From Aldrovandia affinis (Eukaryota > Chordata > Actinopteri > Notacanthiformes > Halosauridae), in contig JAINUG010000149.1 in the NCBI GenBank assembly GCA_029706075.1, positions 2,366,001 to 2,430,000 on the forward strand: a stretch of 64,000 nt of DNA. The letters run 5' to 3'. Position 1 is the first letter of the stretch, and each line of letters opens with the position of its first letter. Positions 45,924 to 56,998 of the stretch are shown in pieces. Under the pieces are notes generated by a model. It had not been told where the DNA came from. It saw only the letters and a program-made list of their open reading frames with translations, and made no database searches. The translations under genes and the position numbers were made by a program.

Positions 45924-48900
45924 CATTTTCACTCTCACACACATACACCCACAGACTCACATACAGGCACACACACATACACACTCTCACACACAGACAC
46001 ACACACACACACAGGTGTGTACCTGTCCTTTCCGTCAGTGGGTCCTGCTCCACAGCAACAGCAGCAGCAGATCAGAATGAGCAACAGCAGGAGCAGCGGA
46101 ACCAGCAGACCTGCAATCAGCGCCCCACGCCCACCTGTAACACACACACACGCACACACACACACACACGCACGCAAACAAATGCACACAAACACACTTC
46201 TATATCGTGATCACCCAGTACTCATCTTTTTTTGTTCTCTTACCCATGCGGGGGGGTCAAATAGGTTGCAGATGACACCAAAAACATTTTTCCTCAAGTC
46301 CAATTTTTAAAAAAAGTTACACACACTTGAGCAATTAAGACATTTTTTTCATATTATGTCATATTTGCAATGTTTAGCTGAAAGGTAATAAACTTGATAG
46401 GGTGTTGTGTGGTGTTAGTGGCTCGTGCCTTTTTGTGAAACCACAATTGTAGGTAGTGTTGATTTAATGTGTGCTGTATTTGGTATCCATGCTTCCATTG
46501 ACTCCCATTTATTTTCAGACATTCTGAATTTGAGCTTGTGGCATTTTGGGTAAACAATTTCTCATTTTGTTTGTCTCGGTTTTTCTTTCGTTTTTCTCGT
46601 GTCTCAGTTTGTCTTTCCATCACACTAATAAACACAATGGTCTCATGCAGGTTTGTAATTCAGAGCTGCCTGTGTGTATGTGTATGTGCATCAGGGCTGG
46701 CCTTGCACACAAATAGCTCATTTAGACTTTGACACCATATTGACTTTGCAGCATGAAATGCAGATGACATACCATAGTTACAAACTCCGGTTGCAGGATG
46801 GCAGCCATGTTCCCCACAGTCACATGACGAGGAGCAGTTTATACCAAACATGTGATCTGTGCACGTGCTGTTACAGCTTCACATGGAGATAAGAACCAAT
46901 CAGAGACACAGAACCTGAAGCTAAATATTACCCAGCTCACCTTGAATACACTCACCCCATCTCACCTGTATGAATACACTCACCCCATCTCACCTGCAGG
47001 AATACACTCACCCCGTCTCACCTGTATGAATACACTCACCCCATCTCACCTGTATGAATACACTCACCCCATCTCACCTGTATGAATACACTCACCCCAT
47101 CTCACCTGTATGAATACACTCACCCCATCTCACCTGCATGAGTACACTCACCCCATCTCACCTGCATGAATACACTCACCCCATCTCACCTGCATGAATA
47201 CACTCACCCCATCTCACCTGCATGGATACACTCACCCCATCTCACCTGAATACACTCACCCCATCTCATGAATACACTCACCCCATCTCACCTGTATGAA
47301 TACACTCACCCCATCTCAACTGTATTGATAGAGTTGTGCTCTCATCTGTCCTAATACATTCACTCACCTCTCTCCATCAAACCCAGGCTGGCACACACAG
47401 CTTCCTGTCACATGGTAGCATTGACCATGAACACATGGCCCACACAGGAAGCTGCATTGGTCTCCAAACGTCCCGTTCGGGCAGCGCTCATTGCACCTGC
47501 GGATAAGAAGAGTCAGACTAGTCTCCTGCAATACACTGAATTATGTAATTAGACCTTTTGGCCACTGGAGAGCATCGTTTCAGTCTAGAAAAACATTATC
47601 CACATCCATATCAGCGAATTATGCCAGAGGCCCCCTGCAAAGGATGCCACTATTCTTTCATGTGTTTGGACACACTGTCTTAATGAGAAAACATGCCCCC
47701 CCTCCCCCACCCCTGCCCCCGCCCCCGCCAGCGTACCGTGGCCCAGTCCAGCCCAGGTCACAGTGTGAACACGCTCCGGTCTCGGGGTCACAAGGCTCAC
47801 CGGCCCTGCAGTGGGGACACGCCTCCTGGCAAAGGTTTCCGTGGTAACCATGTGGGCAGGGTTGATCGCAGCGCGTCCCATTCCAGCCCGGCTCGCAGGC
47901 AGCACAGAACCCATCCACCACGGAGCAGGGCTGCCCCTCTCTACAGTGCCCACACCTGGACCGGAGGAGAACTGCATTCTCAGAGACCAGCAGTGTTAAA
48001 AAGAGAAACACTCACAGACACACACACACACACTCACACACTCACACACTCACACACTCACACACTCACACACACACACACTCACACACTCACACACACT
48101 CACACACTCACACACACACTCACACACTCACTTACGTTTTTGTGCAGCCATTGCCAAAGTTCCCGGCACTGCAGGGCTCATTGCAGAAGGGGCTCTTGTA
48201 GCCGGGCTGGCACACACATGTGCCACTGCCGGCGTCGCAGTCCCCATGTGCCAGGTTGCAGTTACAGTAGCGGTCGCAGGTGGGGCCCCACCAGCCGCGC
48301 TGGCACTGGCATGCGCCGGAACGCTGCAGGCAGGGCGAGATGTAGCAGTTGCAGGGCAGGCTGCACTTCTGCCCCCAGAACCCCGGCTTGCACAGGCAGC
48401 GGCCCGTCTCAGCATCGCAAGTGGATGAGTCGGGGTGGCACTGGCAGGCCTTGGCGCAGGTGGGCGTCCACCAGCCCTGTTCGCAGGTGCAGTTGCCATG
48501 GCGCGGGTCGCAGCGCCCGTGACGGCCACACTTGCAGGCGTTCTGGCACACGGTCCCCCAGCGGCCTGGCAGGCACGTGCACTCTCCTGTCTGCGGGTCA
48601 CAGCGCCCGTGGGGGTGGCACGGGCACAGCTCACGGCAGTCTGGACCCCAGAACTCTGTTGGGCACCCTGGGAAGGGGGTAGAGTCTGTCACTTACAGGT
48701 CTCACAGATGTGTTCAGTTTGACAGACAGACTGTCTGTCATATTGAACACATCCACAGAGACCAGAAACATAACTTCACACAACACATTAATAGAGACCT
48801 CACACTGAAAACATCTCTGTCACGGTTCCACATATTCATGCTATGTTTTATGTTTCATTCATGTCACGTTTCATTTCATGTCATGTCTTGATTCTGTTTT

Positions 48901-51900
48901 CATGTTACGTTTCTGTTCATAGTTAAAGCATACACGTTTTCATGTTGTTTCCGCAAATCTTGCGTTCATGCTTTCTCTCTCTCTTGCTGTCACTTACGTT
49001 TCCTTATTGTTTCCCCTCCTTGTCTGATTTACTAATTGACTAATTTACTAATGATTAGATAGGTTTATTGTTTCTGCTAGCACGATTGGCAATTTAGTAA
49101 CTCTAATTGCCAACGTGCTGGAGATGTACTCATTACTAACTCACTAACCATGTGTATTCATGTTTCCGTTCGTTTCTAGTTTATGTCAATTTACTAATCT
49201 ACTAACGCTAGGTCAGGATAGGATAATTACTAACAACGACTAATTATCTTGTTACCTTGTCATGCTCTCCTCAGCTGTTTTCTGTTTCGCTCTGTTCTCA
49301 AGCTAAGTGTCTGCACCTGTCTACACCTCCATTTAAGCTCAGTGTTTTTGTCACGTCTTTGCGAAATTGTTGCCTATATCTCTATAGCACCTTTGAGCAT
49401 TACCCAAGTCTGATTTCTTTGTTACGATCCAAGCCTGTTTTCTGACCATTGTTACTGCCTGCCGTTTTGTTACCACTGCCTGTTTTGACCACGAGTTTTT
49501 GCCTGCTGTCTTTTGTGCCTTTGCCCGCGGAGCAGGCCGGTCTTGACTCTTGCACCGTCCCTGACTACGAGCCTGCCTACCGTCCTCCTGTACCTCTGCC
49601 CCGCTGACAGCTACTCTGGTTTATTTTGATTCTTTGCATGGTTTACCGAGTTCGAGACTGCCTTCTCCCTCGGTACTGTATTTTGGTTATTGGCTTGATT
49701 TTCGGTTATCAGACTTTGCATTTGTTTTGACTACGTCTCCTGAACAATCCTCTAATAAAGCCCTTGCGGGTCTTTATTTTATGTCATTTTGTCTGAGTCG
49801 TGCATTTCGGGTCCAACCCTCACGTACCCGTCTCAGAACAATTTCGCCAACATGGACCCTGCTGACTCAACCGCCATGTTCCACGCTCTCCAGCATCAAG
49901 GCGCCATCGTTCAGCAGCATGCCCAGGGGATCTCCGACCTTCGCCAGGAGATGAGGGAGCTGTGCGCGGAGATGAGGAGACTCGCCATCGCGGTTCAGCC
50001 ACGCCTCTTGGAAGAACCTGCTAAGCCGCCTGCACCTCCACCTTCCAACCCCATGGGAATCTGGCAATTCCGGGAGCCACAACAACCCCCCCCGGAGAGA
50101 TTCGGCGGAGAACCGGAGAGATGCAAGGCGTTCCTGTTACAGTGTGACTTTGTGTTCCGGCAGCAACCGCAGACCTATCACGATGACGAGCGCCGGATTG
50201 GCTACGTGATGGGGCTGCTCAAGGGGAGAGCCTTGGACTGGGCTACTGCTGTGTGGTCCGGGGGTTCACTCCCTTCTCGTTACCCTGCCTTCGCCGAGGA
50301 GATCCGAAAGGTGTTCCAGCACGCATCCAGCGACCAAGAACCTTCCAAGCGTCTGATCGTCCTTCGCCAAGGCAGTAGAAGCGCCGCGGACCATTCGATC
50401 GACTTCCGCACTATCGCTGCTGCTACCCACTGGAATGATGAGGCTCTAGCGGACCTGTTCCTGGCCAGTCTAAACGAGGCACTCCAGGATGAGCTGGCGC
50501 ATCAGGAACCTATCACTCAGCTCGACCCACTCGTTCGTGCCGCTATTCGTTTGGACAACCGTTCCAGACAACGCCGGATCGAGAGGCAGGTTTCGTCCGG
50601 TCAGCCATACCCCAGGCGAGGGTCAAGTTCACGACCAGAGGAGATACAAGCTGGAGGAGTTGAGTCCATGGATCTTTCTCGTGCTGGAATAAGAGTCTCA
50701 CCCGAAGAACGGAAACGTCGGAGAGAGACCGGTTCATGTTTCTACTGCGGGAGGTTGGGACATTCTCTAAAACAGTGTACCTACCGGCCCAAGAGATCTG
50801 AATCATCCGTGGAGGTGAGGTCCTTATCCAATCCGGAGAGGGCTGCCAGGAATGACCCTCGTCCCACCCTTACTGCCTTAATCTTTCTTCCAGGAAGAGA
50901 TCCAGGTGAACGTCTTAGTGGACTCCGGAGCTGATGCCAATCTCATAGACGAAGTCATGGTCAAGGAACTGGACATTCCCACCCTTCCACTGCCTCACCC
51001 CGAGAATGCTCGATCTTTGGATGGCAAGACGTTCTGCCGCATGACCCACATCACGGAACCTATCCAGGTGGTCATTTCGGGCAACCATCATGAAATAATT
51101 CAGTTTCACATCATCCGCTCTCCCAACGATCCACTCATTCTTGGATTACCCTGGCTAAAGAAACACAATCCCATCATTGATTGGAATTCTAGTCGTATTC
51201 AAGCCTGGAGCCGTGAGTGTCACCAGTCCTGCCTACGATCCGCACCTGCACCAGCTGAGGGCGCATCCACTCCACCCCCAAGTCTCCAAGCCTTCTCTTG
51301 AGAATGTGCCCACCCCTTACCACGACCTGGGAATAGTCTTTTCCAAGACGCAGGCACAGATGCTTCCTCCTCACAGACCCTATGACTGCGCGATCGAGCT
51401 GCTACCCGGTTCCACACTCCCCTCAAGCCGCCTCTACAATGTTTCCAGACCGGAGAGGGAGGCCATGGAGAAATACATTCGGGACTGCCTAGCCAATGGT
51501 CTTATTCGTCCCTCTTCTTCACCCGTGGGCGCTGGATTTTTTTGTCCAGAAGAAAGACGGCTCTTTGCGTCCCTGCATCGATTACAGAGAACTAAACAAC
51601 ATCACGGTCAAAAACAAGTATCCACTGCCATTGATTGACTCCGCTTTTCACCCCCTGCACGATGCCACCATCTTTTCCAAATTGGATCTACGCAACGCTT
51701 ATCATCTGGTCCGCATTCGAGAAGGGGACGAATGGAAGACAGCATTCAACACCCCTTGGACACTTTGAATATCTTGTCATGCCTTTCGGCCTCACTAACG
51801 CACCTGCTGTCTTCCAGGCGTTAGTCAATGACGTCCTACGGGACTTACTGGGCCGACACGTGTTCGTCTACCTGGATGACATTTTGATCTACTCCACCAG

Positions 51901-54900
51901 TGTCAAGGAACACGAGTCCCATGTACAGCAGGTTCTCCAAAGACTGTTGGAGAACAAACTGTTTGTTAAAGCGGAGAAATGTGTTTTCCACACGGACACT
52001 GTTGAGTTTCTGGGCTTCATCTTGGAGAAGGGACAAATCAGGGCGGATCCCAAGAAGATTCAGGCGGTCACTGACTGGCCCACACCTACTACTCGAAAAC
52101 ATCTTCAACGCTTCTTGGGATTCGCCAACTTTTATCGGAGGTTCATAAGGAACTACAGCCAAGTTGTCTCTCCTCTCACCAAGCTCACGTCCACTGCCAT
52201 GCCATTTCGATGGAGTTCGAAGCAGAGGGGGCATTTTCTAGGATCAAGAAGCTGTTCTCCTCCGCACCTATCCTGGTGCACCCCGATCCTACCCGCCAGT
52301 TTGTTGTGGAGACTGATGCTTCCGACTCTGGGGTGGGAGCCGTGCTCTCTCAGGTTTCCTCCTTCGACAATCGTCTTCACCCGTGCGCTTTTTCTCTCGG
52401 AAGCTTTCACCAGCTGAGAGAAATTACGACGTGGGTAACCGAGAACTCCTTGCAGTCAAGTTGGCATTGGAGGAGTGGAGGCATTGGCTGGAGGGGTCCG
52501 AAAAACCTTTTGTCGTTTGGACTGATCATAAGAACCTAGCTTACCTTCAGACTGCTAAGAGACTGAATTCTCGCCAAGCTAGGTGGGCGTTGTTCTTTGG
52601 AAGATTCAATTTTTCGCTCACCTATCGCCCTGGTTCGAAGAATGTCAAGCCAGATGCCCTGTCCCGGCAGTTTGACACCAGCTCTGAGCGAGAGGCGCCC
52701 GAGAACATCCTCCCTTTGTCCTGCACTGTAGCGTCGGTGACGTGGAAAATCGAGTCCGTGATCCAAAGGGCTCTGCGAGGGGAGCCCGATCCCAGGTCCA
52801 TTCCCGGAAGACGCCTTTACGTTCCCTCAGCTGCTCGGACACAGGTTCTCCAATGGGCTCATTCCTCCCTCATGTCTTGCCATCCCGGTTTCACCCGTAC
52901 CCTGGCGGTTCTTAAAAGAAAGTTCTGGTGGAACTCCATGATTTCTGACACCAGATGCTTCATCAAGGCGTGCACCACCTGCGCCAGGAGCAAGGCCTCC
53001 CACCAGGCCCCAGCTGGACTGCTCCAGCCTCTGCCTGTGCCCAGCCGACCTTGGAGCCACATTGGGGTGGATTTCGTCACCGGACTTCCCCCTTCTGAGG
53101 GTAACACCACCATCCTCACTGTTGTGGACCGGTTCAGCAAGGCGGCACATTTCATCCCCTGCCCGGATTACCCCACCCCAAGAGACCGCAGACGTCCTGG
53201 TCAAAGAGGTTTTCCGCATCCACGGCATCCCCTCGGACATCGTCTCTGACCGAGGTCCTCAGTTCATCTCACAAGTCTGGAAAGCTTTTTGCTCGGCCCT
53301 CGGGGCCACTGCTAGCCTCTCGTCAGGTTACCACCCTCAGTCTAATGGTCAGACCGAGAGGGCCAACCAGGATCTAGGAGCGGCGCTTCGTTGTGTTTCT
53401 GCCAAGAACCCCACTTCATGGAGCAAGATGCTTACCTGGGTTGAATACGCACACAACGCCCTGCCCTGCGCCGCCACCGGAAGATCTCCATTTGAGATCT
53501 CCCTCGGCTACCAGCCACCATTGTTTCCTGACCAAGAAGCAGAGATTGCTGTTCCCTCCCTCGCCACCCACATGCGACGATGTGTCAAGATCTGGAAGGA
53601 CGCCAGGGCTGCGCTGTTACGCACGGCAGACCGGAATCGTCGTGTCGCAGATCGCCACCGCACACCAGCCCCAGTTTATAAGCCAGGTGACTCCGTCTGG
53701 CTTTCCACTAAGGACATCCCGTTACAATCCACTTCCCACAAACTACAACCCCGATTCATTGGACCCTTCAAGATTCACAGCATCATCAACCCGTCTTCTG
53801 TTAAATTGTCACTACCTGCTTCCCTTAAGATTCATCCTACGTTCCATGTTTCATGTATTAAGCCTGTTTCCACTCACCCCCTTTGTCCCCCCGATCCCCC
53901 ACCCCCTCCTCCCCGTATCATTGATAACCACCCTGCATACACAGTCAGGAAACTTTTGGACATTCGCAAGAGGGGTCGTGGTGTCCAATACCTGGTTGAT
54001 TGGGAGGGTTATGGCCCAGAGGAGCGTTCCTGGGTCGCCCCCAGTCTCATTTTGGACCCCAGTTTGATCAAGGATTTTCACCGTGACCACCCAGATAAGC
54101 TCGCTAGACCGCCAGGAGTCGGTCGTTAAGGGGGGGGTACTGTCACGGTTCCACATATTCATGCTATGTTTTATGTTTCATTCATGTCACGTTTCATTTC
54201 ATGTCATGTCTTGATTCTGTTTTCATGTTGTTTCCGCAAATCTTGCGTTCATGCTTTCTCTCTCTCTTGCTGTCACTTACGTTTCCTTATTGTTTCCCCT
54301 CCTTGTCTGATTTACTAATTGACTAATTTACTAATGATTAGATAGGTTTATTGTTTCTGCTAGCACGATTGGCAATTTAGTAACTCTAATTGCCAACGTG
54401 CTGGAGATGTACTCATTACTAACTCACTAACCATGTGTATTCATGTTTCCGTTCGTTTCTAGTTTATGTCAATTTACTAATCTACTAACGCTAGGTCAGG
54501 ATAGGATAATTACTAACAACGACTAATTATCTTGTTACCTTGTCATGCTCTCCTCAGCTGTTTTCTGTTTCGCTCTGTTCTCAAGCTAAGTGTCTGCACC
54601 TGTCTACACCTCCATTTAAGCTCAGTGTTTTTGTCACGTCTTTGCGAAATTGTTGCCTATATCTCTATAGCACCTTTGAGCATTACCCAAGTCTGATTTC
54701 TTTGTTACTGATCCAAGCCTGTTTTCTGACCATTGTTACTGCCTGCCGTTTTGTTACCACTGCCTGTTTTGACCACGAGTTTTGCCTGCTGTCTTTTGTG
54801 CCTTTGCCCGCCGGAGCAGACTTCGGTCTTGACTCTTGCACCGTCCCTGACTACGAGCCTGCCTACCGTCCTCCTGTACCTCTGCCCCGCTGACAGCTAC

Positions 54901-56479
54901 TCTGGTTTATTTTGATTCTTTGCATGGTTTACCGAGTTCGAGACTGCCTTCTCCCTCGGTACTGTATTTTGGTTATTGGCTTGATTTTTCGGTTATCAGA
55001 CTTTGCATTTGTTTTGACTACGTCTCCTGAACAATCCTCTAATAAAGCCCTTGCGGGTCTTTATTTTATGTCATTTGTCTGAGTCGTGCATTTCGGGTCC
55101 AACCCTCACGTACCCGTCTCAATCTCAGAGATTATTACATATTTGAGCAAATGTTAGGCTATGTTTTAAGAAGGGATGGGTTACATAAAGTATATTTGCT
55201 CATTAAAAGTATTGTGGGCTTGGAAAGGTTTGGAACCACTGGACTATTGCACTTCCTGTCTAGAATAAGATGCAAAATAAATTGTCTGCCAGTCCACTTC
55301 TCCGGGAGAGGGTTAGAGTTAGAATGCTATATACAGTGCAAGGTATACAGTGTGTTATATAGAGTGTGAGTTATATACAGTGTGTGTTATAATGTGAGTT
55401 ATATACAGTCTGTGTTATAGTGTGAGTTATATACAGTGTGTTATATACAGTGTGTTATAATGGGAGTTATATACAGTGTGTGTTATAGAGTGTGTAATAT
55501 AGAGTGTGTTATATACAGTGTGTTATAGTGTGAGTTATATACAGTGTGAGTTATATACAGTGTGTTATATAGTGTGAGTTATATACAGTGTGTTATATAG
55601 AGTGTGTTATAGTGTGAGTTACATGCAGTCTCTGTTATAGTGTGAGTAATATAGAGTGTGAGTTATATACAGTGTGTTATATACAGTGTGTTATATAGAG
55701 TGTGTTATAGAGTGTGAGTTATATACAGTGTGTTATATAGAGTGTCTGTTATAGAGTGTGAGTTATATAGAGTGTGTTATATACAGTGTGAGTTATATAC
55801 AGTGTAACGTATGTAGTCACTCACGTGTCCTGCAGAGGGCGCCGAAGAAGCCGTGTTTACAGCGACACAGGCCTGGGTAGACGCAAATCTCATCCTGTTG
55901 ACACGCTCTCTCACCCTCACACACCGCTGCAGGAGAGCACAGAGATCAGCCAGCGTCTCACACTCTCACACGTACTCACTCGTACTCACACACACACACA
56001 CCCACACCTGCAGGAGGGTACACTCATACACACACTTTCACAACACTGAGACTCTGAATGGGAACACTGAGACTCACGGACAGTGCAGTCGTTTCCCTGC
56101 TGTTCCCACCCTGAGCAGCAGACTGGAGTTCTGGAGTCTCTGTTCAGGAGAGAAGTGGCTCTTCAGAGAAACGTATACACCAATCACCAACCCAAAGCTC
56201 ATACCTCCACGTAACAAGAGCAGAGTAAAACCATCAAGTGACATGGTCTTAAACTAGCTTCAGAACAGACCACATTTTTAAATATTTTTCCATTGTACAC
56301 ACACACTTCTATGGGCGTTCTAAGCCCCTGACACAAAGCGGCTGGTTTAGAAAGACAGTGAAGACGACGGAGGATAACCTGAGGTCCAGGCACACGTTGT
56401 GTCCAGTTGGGTCCAGTCTCTCAGAGGAACCACACACACTGCACAGCAGCAGTCCAAGTCCGATCACACAGAGATCCAT
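43059..56479 (-). CDS. scarf1: Scavenger receptor class F member 1 (11 exons, 900 aa)
   Basis: Type I membrane receptor of endothelium and phagocytes for modified lipoproteins and apoptotic material. Exons on the minus strand: 56479-56379, 56139-56078, 55926-55825, 48667-48136, 47955-47737, 47496-47368, 46867-46773, 46134-46023, 45761-45637, 44572-44441, 44152-43059; every junction is GT-AG and phase-consistent. Signal peptide (about residues 1-19), a Cys-rich N-terminal module, then serial EGF/laminin-type repeats (about 55-410, 'CRCKHGFFG', '[11 protein letters not shown]'-like spacing). A Leu-rich membrane helix (about 418-435) is followed by six consecutive cysteines (436-441), a likely palmitoylation cluster. 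The cytoplasmic tail of about 455 residues is Ser/Pro/Arg-rich, with '[20 protein letters not shown]' near its start and a C-terminal '[10 protein letters not shown]'. Paralogue scarf2 is possible in principle, but linkage to rilp supports scarf1. A 6.3-kb retrotransposon expands intron 3. Confidence 0.94.
44640..45150 (+). mobile_element. L2 LINE 3' end, antisense in scarf1 intron 9
   Basis: Remains of the L2 ORF2 C-terminus ('[20 protein letters not shown]', '[10 protein letters not shown]'-like segment near 44788) followed after an AT-rich insert by the tail 'AAGTCGCTCTGGATAAGA' and 'GCGTCTGCTAAATGCC', then a TAAATG run-out. Interrupted by stops; dead. Confidence 0.8.
45780..46015. repeat. 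CA array with alternating CG/CA core, scarf1 intron 8
   Basis: (CA)n and compound CA repeats. 45845-45885 is a strictly alternating purine-pyrimidine stretch rich in CG ('GCGCATGCGCACGCGCACG'), the type of sequence that can adopt Z-DNA. Confidence 0.9.
46945..47325. repeat. 28-bp minisatellite, scarf1 intron 6
   Basis: About 13 units of 'ACTCACCCCATCTCACCTG' plus 'TATGAATAC', some shortened. On the gene (minus) strand every unit reads CAG|GTGAGA and GGGTGAGT, both close to 5' splice-site consensus. Confidence 0.92.
48010..48130. repeat. CA/CACACT repeat, scarf1 intron 4
   Basis: 'ACACACTCAC' repeats ending at the exon 4 donor (48136). Confidence 0.9.
48818..49835 (+). repeat. 5' LTR (1018 bp)
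   Basis: Nearly identical to the 3' LTR except for an extra segment of roughly 35-40 bp near 48900-48940 and a handful of 1-3 bp indels (for example near 49495 and 49528). Contains AATAAA near 49755, a plausible LTR polyadenylation signal. Confidence 0.95.
49852..50934 (+). CDS. gag: Retrotransposon Gag
   Basis: Uninterrupted 360-codon ORF starting 16 bp after the 5' LTR ('[10 protein letters not shown]'). An N-terminal coiled-coil-like stretch (about residues 10-50) precedes a Pro-rich linker, the retrotransposon Gag capsid-like domain and one CCHC zinc knuckle (C-X2-C-X4-H-X4-C, near 50737-50780). It overlaps the protease frame near 50906. Gag packages element RNA into particles. Intact by inspection; expression unknown. 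Confidence 0.9.
   Translation: MDPADSTAMFHALQHQGAIVQQHAQGISDLRQEMRELCAEMRRLAIAVQPRLLEEPAKPPAPPPSNPMGIWQFREPQQPPPERFGGEPERCKAFLLQCDFVFRQQPQTYHDDERRIGYVMGLLKGRALDWATAVWSGGSLPSRYPAFAEEIRKVFQHASSDQEPSKRLIVLRQGSRSAADHSIDFRTIAAATHWNDEALADLFLASLNEALQDELAHQEPITQLDPLVRAAIRLDNRSRQRRIERQVSSGQPYPRRGSSSRPEEIQAGGVESMDLSRAGIRVSPEERKRRRETGSCFYCGRLGHSLKQCTYRPKRSESSVEVRSLSNPERAARNDPRPTLTALIFLPGRDPGERLSGLRS
50890..54129 (+). pseudogene. pol: Retrotransposon Pol, frame-broken (PR-RT-RH-IN-chromodomain)
   Basis: Recognisable in order: aspartic protease with the 'VDSGAD' active site (about 50915); reverse transcriptase with 'YLDD' (about 51872); RNase H (about 52300-52660); integrase with an HHCC-like region ('CTTCARSK'), the D, D ('SDRGPQF') and E of the catalytic triad; C-terminal chromodomain (about 53925-54080, '[15 protein letters not shown]'). 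The frame changes near 51235, 51535 (a T7 run), 51755, 52215, 52385 and 53170, besides the gag-pol overlap. Each break is small, apparently 1-2 nt, while neighbouring sequence is well conserved. Confidence 0.92.
54141..55121 (+). repeat. 3' LTR (981 bp)
   Basis: Matches the 5' LTR over its whole length with few differences; shorter mainly because it lacks one segment of roughly 35-40 bp. Ends TCTCA, followed by the ATCTC target duplication. Confidence 0.95.
55325..55815. repeat. TATACAGTGTG minisatellite, scarf1 intron 3
   Basis: Irregular 'GTTATATACAGTGTG' and 'GTTATAGAGTGTGAG' units, ending about 10 bp before the exon 3 donor. Confidence 0.92.
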
Positions 56480-56992
56480 TTCAGCTGTACACAGAACCGA
56501 CCCAAACCAGCTCCCCCCAATCTCAGCCGGAACAAAGGCAGGGTTCCTCTCTCTCTCCCCTCTCCCTAGCTTGCTCTCTCCCTCGGTCTATGTGTCCCCC
56601 TCTTGCTCTTCTCTCCCTCTGTCCCTGTCTCTCTCTCTCCCTAGCTTGCGCTCTCTGTCTCTCCCTGTGTCCCTAACCCTCTTTCGCTCTCCCCTCTCCC
56701 TCCAGACTCCGGCAGTCCTGTTGGTCCAAGCCCCTCCATTTCCTCTGGCTTTCCTGGGGAAGTGTTGGCCATTTCCTCCTATTCAATAGGCCACCAGGCT
56801 GTTTTAACCCCGCCCTCACCCTCCCCTCCTGCTGCCACCCCCCCAGCAAGGCCGCAGGGTCCTCTATCCAGGAGGGGGGTCACTCATCTGGGACGTCCCC
56901 TCAGAAGCTGGGGTCCAGGGGTATGCACCCCAAAAATGCAGCAGGCAGGATGATTCAATCACAGACATGCACTCAAGTGTTCACTCAATAGG

Positions 56993-56998
56993 TTTATT
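56993..56998 (-). promoter_or_regulatory. Candidate rilp polyadenylation signal (AATAAA)
   Basis: AATAAA on the minus strand, followed by a GT-rich stretch ('GTGCATGTCTGTG'). It lies about 500 bp before the scarf1 start codon and would give rilp a 2.05-kb 3' UTR that includes an L2 fragment. The short interval 56480-56980 should then hold the scarf1 promoter; it contains CT-rich sequence. Confidence 0.5.

Larger units (their letters stand above)
48818..55121 (+). mobile_element. Ty3/gypsy chromovirus-type LTR retrotransposon in scarf1 intron 3
   Basis: Complete 6.3-kb insertion flanked by the 5-bp target duplication ATCTC (48813-48817, 55122-55126). LTRs begin TGTCACGG and end CCGTCTCA. Order is gag, protease, reverse transcriptase, RNase H, integrase, chromodomain, i.e. 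Ty3/gypsy with integrase last. A purine tract with a G-run (about 54128-54137) precedes the 3' LTR. The region after the 5' LTR ('GAACAATTTCGCC') does not show a primer-binding site I recognise. Orientation is antisense to scarf1. pol is frame-broken, so the copy cannot be autonomous as it stands. Confidence 0.96.

Noticed and set aside
47693-48682. 329-codon plus-strand ORF
   Set aside because: Antisense shadow of the scarf1 EGF-repeat exons plus an intronic CA array.
49257-49445. 62-codon ORF in the 5' LTR, repeated in the 3' LTR
   Set aside because: Lies wholly in LTR sequence with no known domain; its presence in both LTRs simply reflects LTR identity.
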